Source of the DNA: Candidatus Binatia bacterium
GTDB lineage: Bacteria; Desulfobacterota; Binatia; UBA1149; CAITLU01
Direction: 5' to 3'
DNA length: 64,000 bases
Assembly (NCBI GenBank): GCA_036493895.1
Contig: DASXOZ010000026.1
Location: forward strand, 62,001 to 126,000
The notes below the pieces were generated by a model, which did not search any database, was not told where the DNA came from, and worked only from the letters and a program-made list of their open reading frames with translations. Positions within the stretch are counted from its first letter, which is position 1, and each line of letters starts with the position of its first letter. This document shows, piece after piece, positions 45,065 through 53,317 of the stretch. The translations under genes were made by a program, and so were the position numbers.

Positions 45065-48000
45065 TTACGGGGCGACCGGGCCGACTGCCTTGAAGCCCTT
45101 GGCGGCGTCGTTCTTCTTCTCCGTGCCTGGAGTGAAGTCGGTCGTCCAGCATGCGCCTTCGCTGTTGAGCATCTGCACCGTCAGCGACTGGTCGACGTCG
45201 AAGAACACACTGGTGTTGAATGCCGGCGGCAGCGTCAGGTTCGCGCCGGTGGCCTTCAGCTTGAGCGATGACTTGCCGTCGGTGCTGGCCTTGATCTTGA
45301 CGCTCGTGACGCCGTCGGAGGCTCCCGCCTTGTCGCTGTACTTGGCCTGGCCCGGCTTGGCCGTCCACGGCGGCGAGCCCGCCGCAATGTTGTACGACCC
45401 GACCAGGCTCGGCACATCACTCTGCCTGTCGTAGATGCACAGCGCGTAGGTGGTCGTCGACGTCGGCGTGCCGATGTCGGCGTTGTCGACCGCCTCACCC
45501 TTCTTCCAGCCCCACTTCACGCTGCTCTTGGGCCCGTTGGCGTTCTTGATGCCGATGCTGAACTTGCCGGCTGCGAAGCAGCTCGAGGCATCGACCGGCG
45601 TACTGGAGTGCTGGCAACCCGTCAGACCGTTGCAGCTGTCGACGGTGCACAGGTCGCCGTCGTCGCAGTTGGTGGTGCTGCCACCTCCGCAGACGCCGGC
45701 GGTGCAGGTCTCACTGCTCGTGCACATGGCGCCGTTGCTGCAGGCGCTTCCATCCGGATCGTTCGCCGTGCAGTTGTCGGCCGCCTCGTTACAACTCTGC
45801 GCACAGTTGCCGTCGCCGTTGGGGCCGGGGCACGGATCGCCGGCGTGCGTGCAGACTCCTGCCTGGCAGCTGTCGCTGCCGTTGCAGAACAGGTTGTCGT
45901 CGCACGACGTCGCATCCGCCTTGTGGTTGACGACGCAGGTTCCCGTGCCGTTGCACGAATCCGGATCGTCGCAGACACCCGAGCTCGGGTCGCCGCACGC
46001 CGTTCCCGCGTTCTGGAAAGCGTCGGCCGGGCAGGCCGCAGCCGCTCCGGTGCAGCTCTCTGCCGAGTCGCACACTCCCGTGGCGGCGCGGCAGACCGTC
46101 GTCGAAGGCTGGAATGCATCGGCCGGGCACGCCGCATCGGTGCCAGTGCAGTTCTCCGCCGTATCGCAGGCACCGGCGGTCGAACGGCACACGGTGGTCG
46201 ACGCCTGGAATGCATCGGCAGGGCACGCCCCGTCGGTTCCGGTGCAGCTCTCTGCCGTGTCGCACGCTCCGTTGGCGCCGCGGCAGACCGTCGTCGAAGC
46301 CTGGAACGAATCGGCCGGGCACGCCCCATCGGTTCCGGTGCAGCTCTCTGCCGTGTCGCAGACTCCGTTGGCGCCGCGGCAGACCGTCGTCGAAGCCTGG
46401 AACGTATCGGCAGGGCACGCCCCGTCGGTTCCCGTGCAGTTCTCCGCCGTATCGCAGACTCCGCTCGAGCTGCGGCAGACCGTCGTCGAAGCCTGGAACA
46501 TATCGGCAGGGCACGCCCCGTCGGTTCCCGTGCAGTTCTCCGCCGTATCGCAGACTCCGTTGGCGCTGCGGCAGACCGTCGTCGAAGCCTGGAACGTATC
46601 GGCAGGGCACGCCCCGTCGGTTCCCGTGCAGTTTTCCGCCGTGTCGCAGACTCCGTTGGCGCCGCGGCAGACCGTCGTCGAAGCCTGGAACGTATCGGCA
46701 GGGCACGCCCCGTCGGTTCCCGTGCAGTTCTCCGCCGTATCGCAGACTCCGTTCGAGCTGCGGCAGACCGTCGTCGAATCCTGGAAGGAGTCGGCCGGGC
46801 ATGCAGCCGAATTGCCAGGGCAACTCTCGGCTACGTCACAGACGCCGCCGGCTCCGCGGCATTCGGTGGTCGACGGCTCGAACGAATCCGCCGGGCACGC
46901 GGCGGAAGAACCCGTGCAGCTCTCGGCGATGTCGCAGACGCCGCCCGAAGTGCGGCACTCGGTGGACGAGGCCTGGAACGAATCGGCAGGGCACGCCGCC
47001 GAGTTGCCGGTGCAGTTCTCGGCCACGTCGCAGACACCGCCCGAAGCGCGGCACTCGGTCGACGAAGCCTCGAACGAATCGGCCGGGCACGCTGCCGAAT
47101 TGCCGGTGCAGTTCTCGGCCACGTCGCAGACACCGCCCGAGACGCGGCACTCCGTGTCGGAGCTCTGGAACGAGTCAGCCGGACACGCTGTCGAATTGCC
47201 GGTGCAGTTCTCGGCTACGTCACAGACGCCGCCCGATGCGCGGCACTCGGTGTCCGAGCTCTGGAACGAATCAGCCGGGCACGCTGCCGAATTGCCGGTA
47301 CAGTTCTCGGCCACGTCGCAGACGCCGCCCGAAGCGCGGCACTCGGTGTCCGAGCTCTGGAACGAATCAGCCGGACACGCGGCAGAGTTGCCAGTGCAGT
47401 TCTCGGCCACGTCACAGACACCGCCCGAAGCGCGGCACTCGGTCGACGAGGCCTGGAACGAATCGGCAGGGCAAGCTGCCGAATTGCCGGTGCAGTCCTC
47501 GGCAACGTCGCAGACACCGCCCGAAGCGCGGCACTCCGTGTCGGAACTCTGGAACGAGTCAGCCGGACACGCTGTCGAATTGCCGGTGCAGGTCTCGGCT
47601 ACGTCGCAGACGCCGCCCGAAGTGCGGCAAACCGTGGTGGAATCCTGGAACGAATCCGCGGGGCACGCGGCCGACGCGCCGGTGCAGTTTTCCGCGACAT
47701 CGCAGACGCCGCCCGAAGCGCGGCACTCGGTGTCCGAGCTCTGGAACGAATCAGCCGGGCAAGTCGCCGAGTTGCCGGTGCAGTTCTCGGCGACGTCGCA
47801 GACGCCGCCCGATGCGCGGCACTCGGTCGAGGATGAAACGAACGAATCGGCCGGACATGCCGCCGAGTTGCCGGTGCAGTTCTCGGCAACGTCGCAGACG
47901 CCGCCCGAAGCGCGGCACTCGGTCGAAGACGAAACGAACGAGTTGGCCGGACAGTCGACGCTCGTGCCGTCGCAGGTTTCGGCAATGTCACAGACGCCGG

Positions 48001-49318
48001 CCGAGCCACGGCACTCCGTCGTCGTCGGCTCGACGAGATCGGCCGGGCAGGCTCCCGACGATCCGGTGCACTGCTCGGCGATGTCGCAGACACCGGTTGC
48101 CGAGCGGCAGACCGTGCTCGACGACACGAAAGAATCGGACGGACACGTCGCGGTGTTGCCGGTGCAGTTCTCGGCAACGTCGCAGACGCCGCTCGAATCG
48201 CGGCACGTGGTGGTCGAGGCCACGAAGCTGTCGGCCGGACAGGCCGCCGACGTGCCGGTGCAGTTTTCGGCAACATCGCAGACACCGCCCGAGTTGCGGC
48301 AGGTCGTCGTGGAAGAGACGAACGAATCGGCCGGACAGGCCGCGCTCGTGCCGGTGCAGTTCTCGGCCACGTCACAGATTCCGCCCGAGTTGCGGCAGGG
48401 GGTCGTCGAGGCGACGAGGGTGTCGCCCGGACAGGCTGCCGATGTTCCGGTGCAATTCTCGGCGGAGTCGCAGATGCCCGCTGAGTTGCGGCAGGTGGTC
48501 GTCGAGGCGACGAAGGTGTCGGCCGGACACGCGGCCGATGTTCCCGAGCAGTTCTCGGCCGAGTCGCAGATGCCCGCCGAGTTGCGGCAGGTGGTGGTCG
48601 AGGCGACGAAGCTGTCGCCCGGACAGGCTGCCGATGTTCCCGTGCAGTTCTCGGCGGAGTCGCAGATGCCGGCCGAGTTGCGGCAGGCGGTCGTCGACAC
48701 GACGAAGGAATCGCCAGGACAGGAGCCGCTCGCGCCGGTACATTTCTCTGCCGTGTCGCAGATACCCGCCGAGGCACGACAGGTGACCGTGCTCGCGGTG
48801 AAGGTGCAGGTTCCCGAACAGCAGTTGTTGGCTGCACCGTTGTTGACGCCGTTGTCGCAGGACTCGCCGCTCTCGGTGACGCCGTTGCCGCACACTCCGC
48901 TGACCGTCAGCGTGACGTTGGCGCTGGTCTGGTTGTTGTTCCCGGCGTCGTGGCCCGAAACCGTGAACGTATAGCTGCCGGCGGGAGTCGCCGTAGTCGT
49001 GGTGATGGTCAACACGGAGTCGGCGTTCGTGCCGCCGGTCGAGGCTGACGGGTTCGGAACGTAATTCGAGGTCACACCGGTGGGCGTTCCACCCGCGAAC
49101 GTAGGCGCGTTGTAGGTGACGGTGATCGCACCACCACCGGTGCGCACGCCGTTGATCGAAAACGTGGCGCTTCCGGCTGTGCCGGCGCTCAATGCTCCCG
49201 TTTGAGTTCCTACGTTGATGCCGGCGAAGGTTCCCGCCGCCTCCGCGCTCGCCGCTCCGAAGAGCGAAGCCGTCATCAACACTGCAGCGAAGAATAGATT
49301 CGAGCGTCTGAAGCTCAT
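45065..49318 (-). CDS. Giant secreted protein 1: 29 disintegrin-like repeats
   Basis: The 1417-residue protein has a signal peptide (residues 1-27) and an Ig-like beta domain (28-140). A Cys-rich CGNGVTESGESCD segment follows, then 29 tandem 32-residue repeats (180-1107), a mixed Cys-rich zone with a CDDGDLCTVDSC motif, and a C-terminal domain (YALCIYD ... FKAVGP). Repeat consensus is CRASGGVCDVAENCTG then NSAACPADSF, spacing C-x6-C-x5-C-x6-C-x11, as in ADAM disintegrin domains. No membrane anchor is visible. The ATG at 49318 has AAGGGG upstream. Probably a surface or secreted adhesin (inference). Confidence 0.8.
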   Translation of the reverse strand: MSFRRSNLFFAAVLMTASLFGAASAEAAGTFAGINVGTQTGALSAGTAGSATFSINGVRTGGGAITVTYNAPTFAGGTPTGVTSNYVPNPSASTGGTNADSVLTITTTTATPAGSYTFTVSGHDAGNNNQTSANVTLTVSGVCGNGVTESGESCDNGVNNGAANNCCSGTCTFTASTVTCRASAGICDTAEKCTGASGSCPGDSFVVSTTACRNSAGICDSAENCTGTSAACPGDSFVASTTTCRNSAGICDSAENCSGTSAACPADTFVASTTTCRNSAGICDSAENCTGTSAACPGDTLVASTTPCRNSGGICDVAENCTGTSAACPADSFVSSTTTCRNSGGVCDVAENCTGTSAACPADSFVASTTTCRDSSGVCDVAENCTGNTATCPSDSFVSSSTVCRSATGVCDIAEQCTGSSGACPADLVEPTTTECRGSAGVCDIAETCDGTSVDCPANSFVSSSTECRASGGVCDVAENCTGNSAACPADSFVSSSTECRASGGVCDVAENCTGNSATCPADSFQSSDTECRASGGVCDVAENCTGASAACPADSFQDSTTVCRTSGGVCDVAETCTGNSTACPADSFQSSDTECRASGGVCDVAEDCTGNSAACPADSFQASSTECRASGGVCDVAENCTGNSAACPADSFQSSDTECRASGGVCDVAENCTGNSAACPADSFQSSDTECRASGGVCDVAENCTGNSTACPADSFQSSDTECRVSGGVCDVAENCTGNSAACPADSFEASSTECRASGGVCDVAENCTGNSAACPADSFQASSTECRTSGGVCDIAESCTGSSAACPADSFEPSTTECRGAGGVCDVAESCPGNSAACPADSFQDSTTVCRSSNGVCDTAENCTGTDGACPADTFQASTTVCRGANGVCDTAENCTGTDGACPADTFQASTTVCRSANGVCDTAENCTGTDGACPADMFQASTTVCRSSSGVCDTAENCTGTDGACPADTFQASTTVCRGANGVCDTAESCTGTDGACPADSFQASTTVCRGANGACDTAESCTGTDGACPADAFQASTTVCRSTAGACDTAENCTGTDAACPADAFQPSTTVCRAATGVCDSAESCTGAAAACPADAFQNAGTACGDPSSGVCDDPDSCNGTGTCVVNHKADATSCDDNLFCNGSDSCQAGVCTHAGDPCPGPNGDGNCAQSCNEAADNCTANDPDGSACSNGAMCTSSETCTAGVCGGGSTTNCDDGDLCTVDSCNGLTGCQHSSTPVDASSCFAAGKFSIGIKNANGPKSSVKWGWKKGEAVDNADIGTPTSTTTYALCIYDRQSDVPSLVGSYNIAAGSPPWTAKPGQAKYSDKAGASDGVTSVKIKASTDGKSSLKLKATGANLTLPPAFNTSVFFDVDQSLTVQMLNSEGACWTTDFTPGTEKKNDAAKGFKAVGPVAP
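45998..48781 (-). repeat. 29 tandem 96-bp coding repeats
   Basis: Exact 96-bp periodicity encoding 32-residue units with four cysteines each. Units 10-20 (GGVCDVAENCTGNSAACPAD type) and units 22-28 (NGVCDTAENCTGTDGACPAD type) form two internally homogeneous groups, a sign of recent local duplication or conversion. Confidence 0.9.
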
Positions 49319-49582
49319 TCGATACCCCTTTTTTTCCCCACGCCCGCGTGCCCGGCACACGACGTGACCAACAAGAATCGTTGGGCCCCTCGGCAAGCGC
49401 GGACGACCATCCTCGTCCTTGGACAAACCTGATCAGGATCCGGACAATTCCCCACCGGAACCCGGGTTGCCCCGCACCGCCACTGGGTCGGATACCACAG
49501 AGCCCGTCCCACGAGAAAGGCTTTCTGAGGAAATCTTCCGGACTTCATGAGCCCGGGCACAGACGACTTTGCGGACCGGGAT

Positions 49583-50656
49583 TCAGGGCCGGCGACTGAA
49601 CGGCCGGTCAGCGAGCATCTCGGCCAGCAGGGCCTGCATCCTGGCGCGGACCGTATCGGCGATGTCGTCGACGGTTGCCGGGCCTGCGGACACCGAGACC
49701 TGGCTCAATGGCGCCCCTAGACACACCGACCATGCCAGCGGCAGCGGCAGCAGGCCGAACAGGCCGAACAGTGGAAACTGCAGCGTGCACGGCAAGCCCC
49801 CAATGTGCCCGAGCAGCGCGAAGCTTTCCTCGCTGCCGATCACTGCTCCCGGAACGATCGCGGATTCGCACGCAACTGCCGCCTCGAGGACCGCGGTACC
49901 TTCGAATCGCGCGAGACGATAACGACGATCGTAAGTCTTGGACGAGGCCGAGCGGCCCTCGGGAAACGCCAGCACGATGCCTCCGCGTTCGAGCACAGCT
50001 GCCGCGTTGTCGGCTGTGGCCGGGACGAGCCCGATTTTCCTAAGGAAATCGCTGATCCACGGCAGTTCGGGGAGTTCCTCGTGCCACAGCACCGCCATCG
50101 GCCTGCATCCGGCTCCCGGCTGCCCGTGGCGAAGCCAGGCCCACAGCACGACGGCTTCGACCGGCAGCGGCCAGCCGCTGCGGTTGAGCAGCACGAGGAC
50201 GCCGCGATCCTGCGGAAGCTCCCGGTTCGGGCGGCCGCCGAGTCCGACCCAGCGCGAAGCGGACAGGTGGACGACCTCGCCGAAGGCGTCGGCCGCCCTC
50301 TCGTCGAAGCCAAGCTCGCCGACTGCCGGCCCCGCCAGCCACGACGCGACGAGGCCGCTCGGGCCGCCGGAGGTCAGCTCCCGGGCAAGCCGGGCGCCGC
50401 GCCGCCAGGATTCGCGCACGAGGTCGAGGGCCAGCTCTCCGGCCGGGCCGAGGCCCTGCTGCCGTCGCCCGAGTTCCCGGTCGACGCGGTCTTCGAGGTC
50501 GGCAAGGCGCGCCACGAAGAGGTCCGCTATCCTCTGAGTCGCGCCGGAGGCGCTGGAGTGACCCGCGCCGGAAGCGCCAAGGCGACCCGCGCCGGCCGCG
50601 CCGGCCGTGCCGGCGCGAGCCGGGCTCGACGACCGGGCTCGCTGCGAGGACTCCAT
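49583..50656 (-). CDS. PlsC-like acyltransferase-fold protein with degenerate active site
   Basis: The 357-residue protein has an Ala/Gly/Ser-rich N-terminus (1-40), a helical region, and an acyltransferase-like domain from about residue 125. LVLLNRSGWPLPVEAV stands where NH-x4-D should be, so both the catalytic His and Asp are absent. LAFPEGRSASSKTYDRRYRL matches the FPEG phosphate site. It may bind lipids or partners rather than catalyse, or the gene may be drifting. The ATG at 50656 fits; it is divergent from the ArsA pair. Confidence 0.6.
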   Translation of the reverse strand: MESSQRARSSSPARAGTAGAAGAGRLGASGAGHSSASGATQRIADLFVARLADLEDRVDRELGRRQQGLGPAGELALDLVRESWRRGARLARELTSGGPSGLVASWLAGPAVGELGFDERAADAFGEVVHLSASRWVGLGGRPNRELPQDRGVLVLLNRSGWPLPVEAVVLWAWLRHGQPGAGCRPMAVLWHEELPELPWISDFLRKIGLVPATADNAAAVLERGGIVLAFPEGRSASSKTYDRRYRLARFEGTAVLEAAVACESAIVPGAVIGSEESFALLGHIGGLPCTLQFPLFGLFGLLPLPLAWSVCLGAPLSQVSVSAGPATVDDIADTVRARMQALLAEMLADRPFSRRP

Positions 50657-50752
50657 TGGAAGGACCGATGATCGAACCCTCCGCTACATGATGCAACGGG
50701 CGCCGCTGCGCTCCGCCCGCGCTGGCGCCGATATTCTCCCGCAAAAGGTCGA

Positions 50753-51664
50753 ATGCCCGGGATGCCCGTAGCTGGCGCACGTACTTGCGCCGTACTACAG
50801 GCCAAGGCCGTGCCCGCGCGCATCCTCTTTCTTACCGGCAAGGGCGGCACCGGAAAGTCGACCATCGCACGAGCGCTTGCCGCCGAAGCCGTGGCCCAGG
50901 GACGGCCGGCCCTTGTCATCTCGATGCCGCCGTCTTCGGATCCGCGCCGCCACGCGCGCGTCGCTGCGAGCCACCGCCCTGCGTGGGAAGAGAAGACGCT
51001 CGACGAAAAGAGCGACCTCGAGGCTTTCCTCAACCGTGTCCTCGGCTTCCGGTTCCTGGCCAGGCGGCTGCAGTCCAGCGGGACGTTCGCGGCCGTCGCC
51101 GCTGCGGCGCCCGGCCTTCGCGACCTCGTCGCGCTCGCTGCCGTCGCGCACGAAGCGCGTCGCCGGCGCGGCCTCGTCATCGTGGACGCGCCGTCGAGCG
51201 GCCACAGTGCACCGATGCTGGAGGCGCCGCGCCGCGTGCTCGACCTCGCGCCGTTCGGCCCCGCGGCCGGCGAAGCGCGCCGCGCCCTCGCCCTGCTCGT
51301 CGATCCCCGCTCGTTCGTCGCGCTGCTGATCGCGACGCCCGAAGAGCTGGCAATCACCGAGGTGCTTGCGCTTCGCGACGACGTTGCCGTTGCCGGCGTC
51401 GCGGCTTCCAACGTCATCGTCAACGGTTGCTGGCCCGCGTACGTAAACGATACGGAGGCGGCGCGACTGCTCGCAGAGACGGGCTCGAGCGACGTTGCGC
51501 TGCACTGGCAGCGTCACGTGCGGCAGCGTGAGCTGGTCGCGCTGCTCGAGGAAACCGTCGGACCCTGCGTGCGACTTCCCTTCGTTTTCGATCCCGGCCA
51601 CCGGCAGTTGCCGCGCGAAGCGGCCGCCGCGCTCCTGGCCTCGCTCGATCGCGCGGCCGCATGA
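50753..51664 (+). CDS. ArsA/GET3-type ATPase, first of a pair
   Basis: P-loop ATPase of the ArsA/SIMIBI class. The 303-residue protein has the deviant Walker A GKGGTGKST at 29-37 and VIVDAPSSGH as the switch-II-like region. The start is uncertain: ATG 50753, ATG 50762, or a GTG just before PARILFL near 50812 are possible. Its stop overlaps the next ATPase start (ATGA), so the two probably form one complex. No arsB or arsR is nearby, so arsenite export is unlikely. Confidence 0.8.
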   Translation: MPGMPVAGARTCAVLQAKAVPARILFLTGKGGTGKSTIARALAAEAVAQGRPALVISMPPSSDPRRHARVAASHRPAWEEKTLDEKSDLEAFLNRVLGFRFLARRLQSSGTFAAVAAAAPGLRDLVALAAVAHEARRRRGLVIVDAPSSGHSAPMLEAPRRVLDLAPFGPAAGEARRALALLVDPRSFVALLIATPEELAITEVLALRDDVAVAGVAASNVIVNGCWPAYVNDTEAARLLAETGSSDVALHWQRHVRQRELVALLEETVGPCVRLPFVFDPGHRQLPREAAAALLASLDRAAA

Positions 51665-52875
51665 GCACGCGAGTGCGAGTTTCGAAGCGCCGCCCCCCGG
51701 CGCGCAGCGCAAAACGCAAGCAACGCGACGATGACGCCGCGCCGCGGGACGGCGCGCGGTCGCTTCTCGATGCACTCGCCGGCAAGCGCCTGGTCGTGCT
51801 CGTCGGCGAAGGCGGAGTCGGCAAGACGTCGATGTCGGCGGCGATCGCGTGGGCTCGCGCGACGGCCGGCGAGCGCGTCGCGGTGCTCACCGTCGATCCG
51901 GCACCGCGCCTCGGCGACGCTCTCGGCGTGCCGGCCTTCGATGCGGAGCCGAGCACGGTGGCGTTGCCTTCGGCCGGCGGGTCGCTGGTCGCCATGCGCC
52001 TGGACGTCAAGCACACCTTCGATCGCATGGTGCTGCGACACGCACCGTCGCCCGCGGCGGCGCAGGCACTTCTCGACCACCCGATCTACCGCGCGATCGC
52101 CGGCCAGCTCGGCGGAACGGACAGCTACATGGCGCTGCAGCGCCTGCACGAGATCACCGACGAAGCCAGGCACGACTGCCTCGTGCTCGACACGCCGCCG
52201 GCGGCGAACGCGCGCGAGCTGCTGGCGGCTCCCGAGCGCCTGGCCGGACTTCTCGACACCGGCGCACTGTCGATCCTGGCCGAGCCGGCGCGCATCGTCG
52301 CGCGCGCCGGGGGCACCGTCGCACGCGCGACGTTCTCGCTGCTGCTGGCGGCCGTCGAGCGCGTCACCGGAACGTCGCTGCAACGCGACGTCGGCGATTT
52401 CGTGCGGCTGTTCGAAGGGCTCGTCGGCGGGCTCGAAGGGCGCGCGCGCGACATCGATGCGCTGCTTCGCGCGCCGCAGACGGCGTTTGTGCTCGTCACG
52501 CGGCCGCGCATCGCCGACATCGAGACGGCGCTGCACCTGCGGCGCGATCTCGAGGACGCGGGCATCGGCCTTGCCGCCATCGTCGTCAATCGCGCGACAC
52601 CGGCCCGGCAGGACGCTTCGCCGCGGCCGCGCGCCGGCCGTGCGAAGCGGCACTCGCCGCTACCTCCACGACTTGCCGCCGCAGCGCGGCAGATGGAGTC
52701 CGAAGTCGCTGCGCTTCGCGACGCCGACGCCGCCGCGATCGCGGCGCTGCGCGATCAGTGCAGATTGCCGGGCAACCCTTGCGTATTCGTGATTCCCGCC
52801 AGTGAGAGTGACGTCGTGTCGATTGCCGGCGTGGCGATGCTGGCCGCCAGGCTCGGCGCGCCATCGGCGCAGTAG
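51661..52875 (+). CDS. ArsA/GET3-type ATPase, second of a pair
   Basis: The 404-residue protein has a basic N-terminal tail (1-30), Walker A GEGGVGKT at 49-56, the VDPAPRLGDALGV switch region, and LVLDTPPAANA. It overlaps the preceding ATPase by 4 nt. Paired ArsA-like ATPases of this arrangement are known in actinobacteria and some delta-type bacteria without clear function. A role in membrane-protein targeting or envelope traffic is possible (inference). Confidence 0.82.
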   Translation: MSTRVRVSKRRPPARSAKRKQRDDDAAPRDGARSLLDALAGKRLVVLVGEGGVGKTSMSAAIAWARATAGERVAVLTVDPAPRLGDALGVPAFDAEPSTVALPSAGGSLVAMRLDVKHTFDRMVLRHAPSPAAAQALLDHPIYRAIAGQLGGTDSYMALQRLHEITDEARHDCLVLDTPPAANARELLAAPERLAGLLDTGALSILAEPARIVARAGGTVARATFSLLLAAVERVTGTSLQRDVGDFVRLFEGLVGGLEGRARDIDALLRAPQTAFVLVTRPRIADIETALHLRRDLEDAGIGLAAIVVNRATPARQDASPRPRAGRAKRHSPLPPRLAAAARQMESEVAALRDADAAAIAALRDQCRLPGNPCVFVIPASESDVVSIAGVAMLAARLGAPSAQ

Positions 52876-52886
52876 GAAGACCGCGC

Positions 52887-53243
52887 TCAGTCGTGCGAAG
52901 GCCGCCCGCGGCGGTGCGTCGCGCGTTTCCTGGTGTGCTTTGCGGCGCTGTCGGACGAATCCGAGGCCGCCTGCTCCTCGATCACGCGATCGAGCTTGCG
53001 CGAAAGGTTGGCCAGCGTCACCTGCATGACGTCGAGCTGGCGCCGCAGCGCCTGGACGTCGCGACGCGACGGCAGCCCGGCAAGCCCGAGCACGGCGGCG
53101 ACGTTGCTGTCGACGACGTCCCGCGTCTGCGCAGCGCCCTGCGCGAGATGACCGGCCGCGCTTACGACGCGACTCTCGCCGAAGATCCTCGAAAGCTCCT
53201 GAAAGGCGCCGACGAGCGCTGATTCGACACCGCGACGAGCCAT
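52887..53243 (-). CDS. Phasin-like small coiled-coil protein
   Basis: The 118-residue protein has a predicted helical middle with SRRDVQALRRQLDVMQVTLA and LSRKLDRVIEEQA as heptad-like segments, and a basic tail KHTRKRATHRRGRP. The pattern recalls polyhydroxyalkanoate-granule phasins and their relatives. It converges with the second ArsA gene (11 bp). Assignment is tentative. Confidence 0.5.
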   Translation of the reverse strand: MARRGVESALVGAFQELSRIFGESRVVSAAGHLAQGAAQTRDVVDSNVAAVLGLAGLPSRRDVQALRRQLDVMQVTLANLSRKLDRVIEEQAASDSSDSAAKHTRKRATHRRGRPSHD

Positions 53244-53279
53244 CGGCGCGACTATAGGCGAGAGGAAGCTCCCCGGCCA

Positions 53280-53307
53280 CCCCGCCCCGGAAAGCTCCGG
53301 GGCGGGG
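53280..53307 (-). terminator. Terminator of giant protein 2
   Basis: A perfect 12-bp stem CCCCGCCCCGGA/TCCGGGGCGGGG with a 4-nt loop, 10 nt after the stop at 53318. No T run follows, but the stem is very stable. Confidence 0.7.
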
Positions 53308-53317
53308 CGCGAAGGGG

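Noticed and set aside
45450..48974. 1174-codon open frame antisense to giant protein 1
   Set aside because: It mirrors the 96-bp array, lacks a signal peptide, family match or ribosome-binding site, and arises because the repeat has no stop in that frame. The sense strand has the signal peptide and ordered cysteines.
50753..52875. Arsenite efflux operon
   Set aside because: Only ArsA-like ATPases are found; no arsB, arsR or arsC is adjacent.
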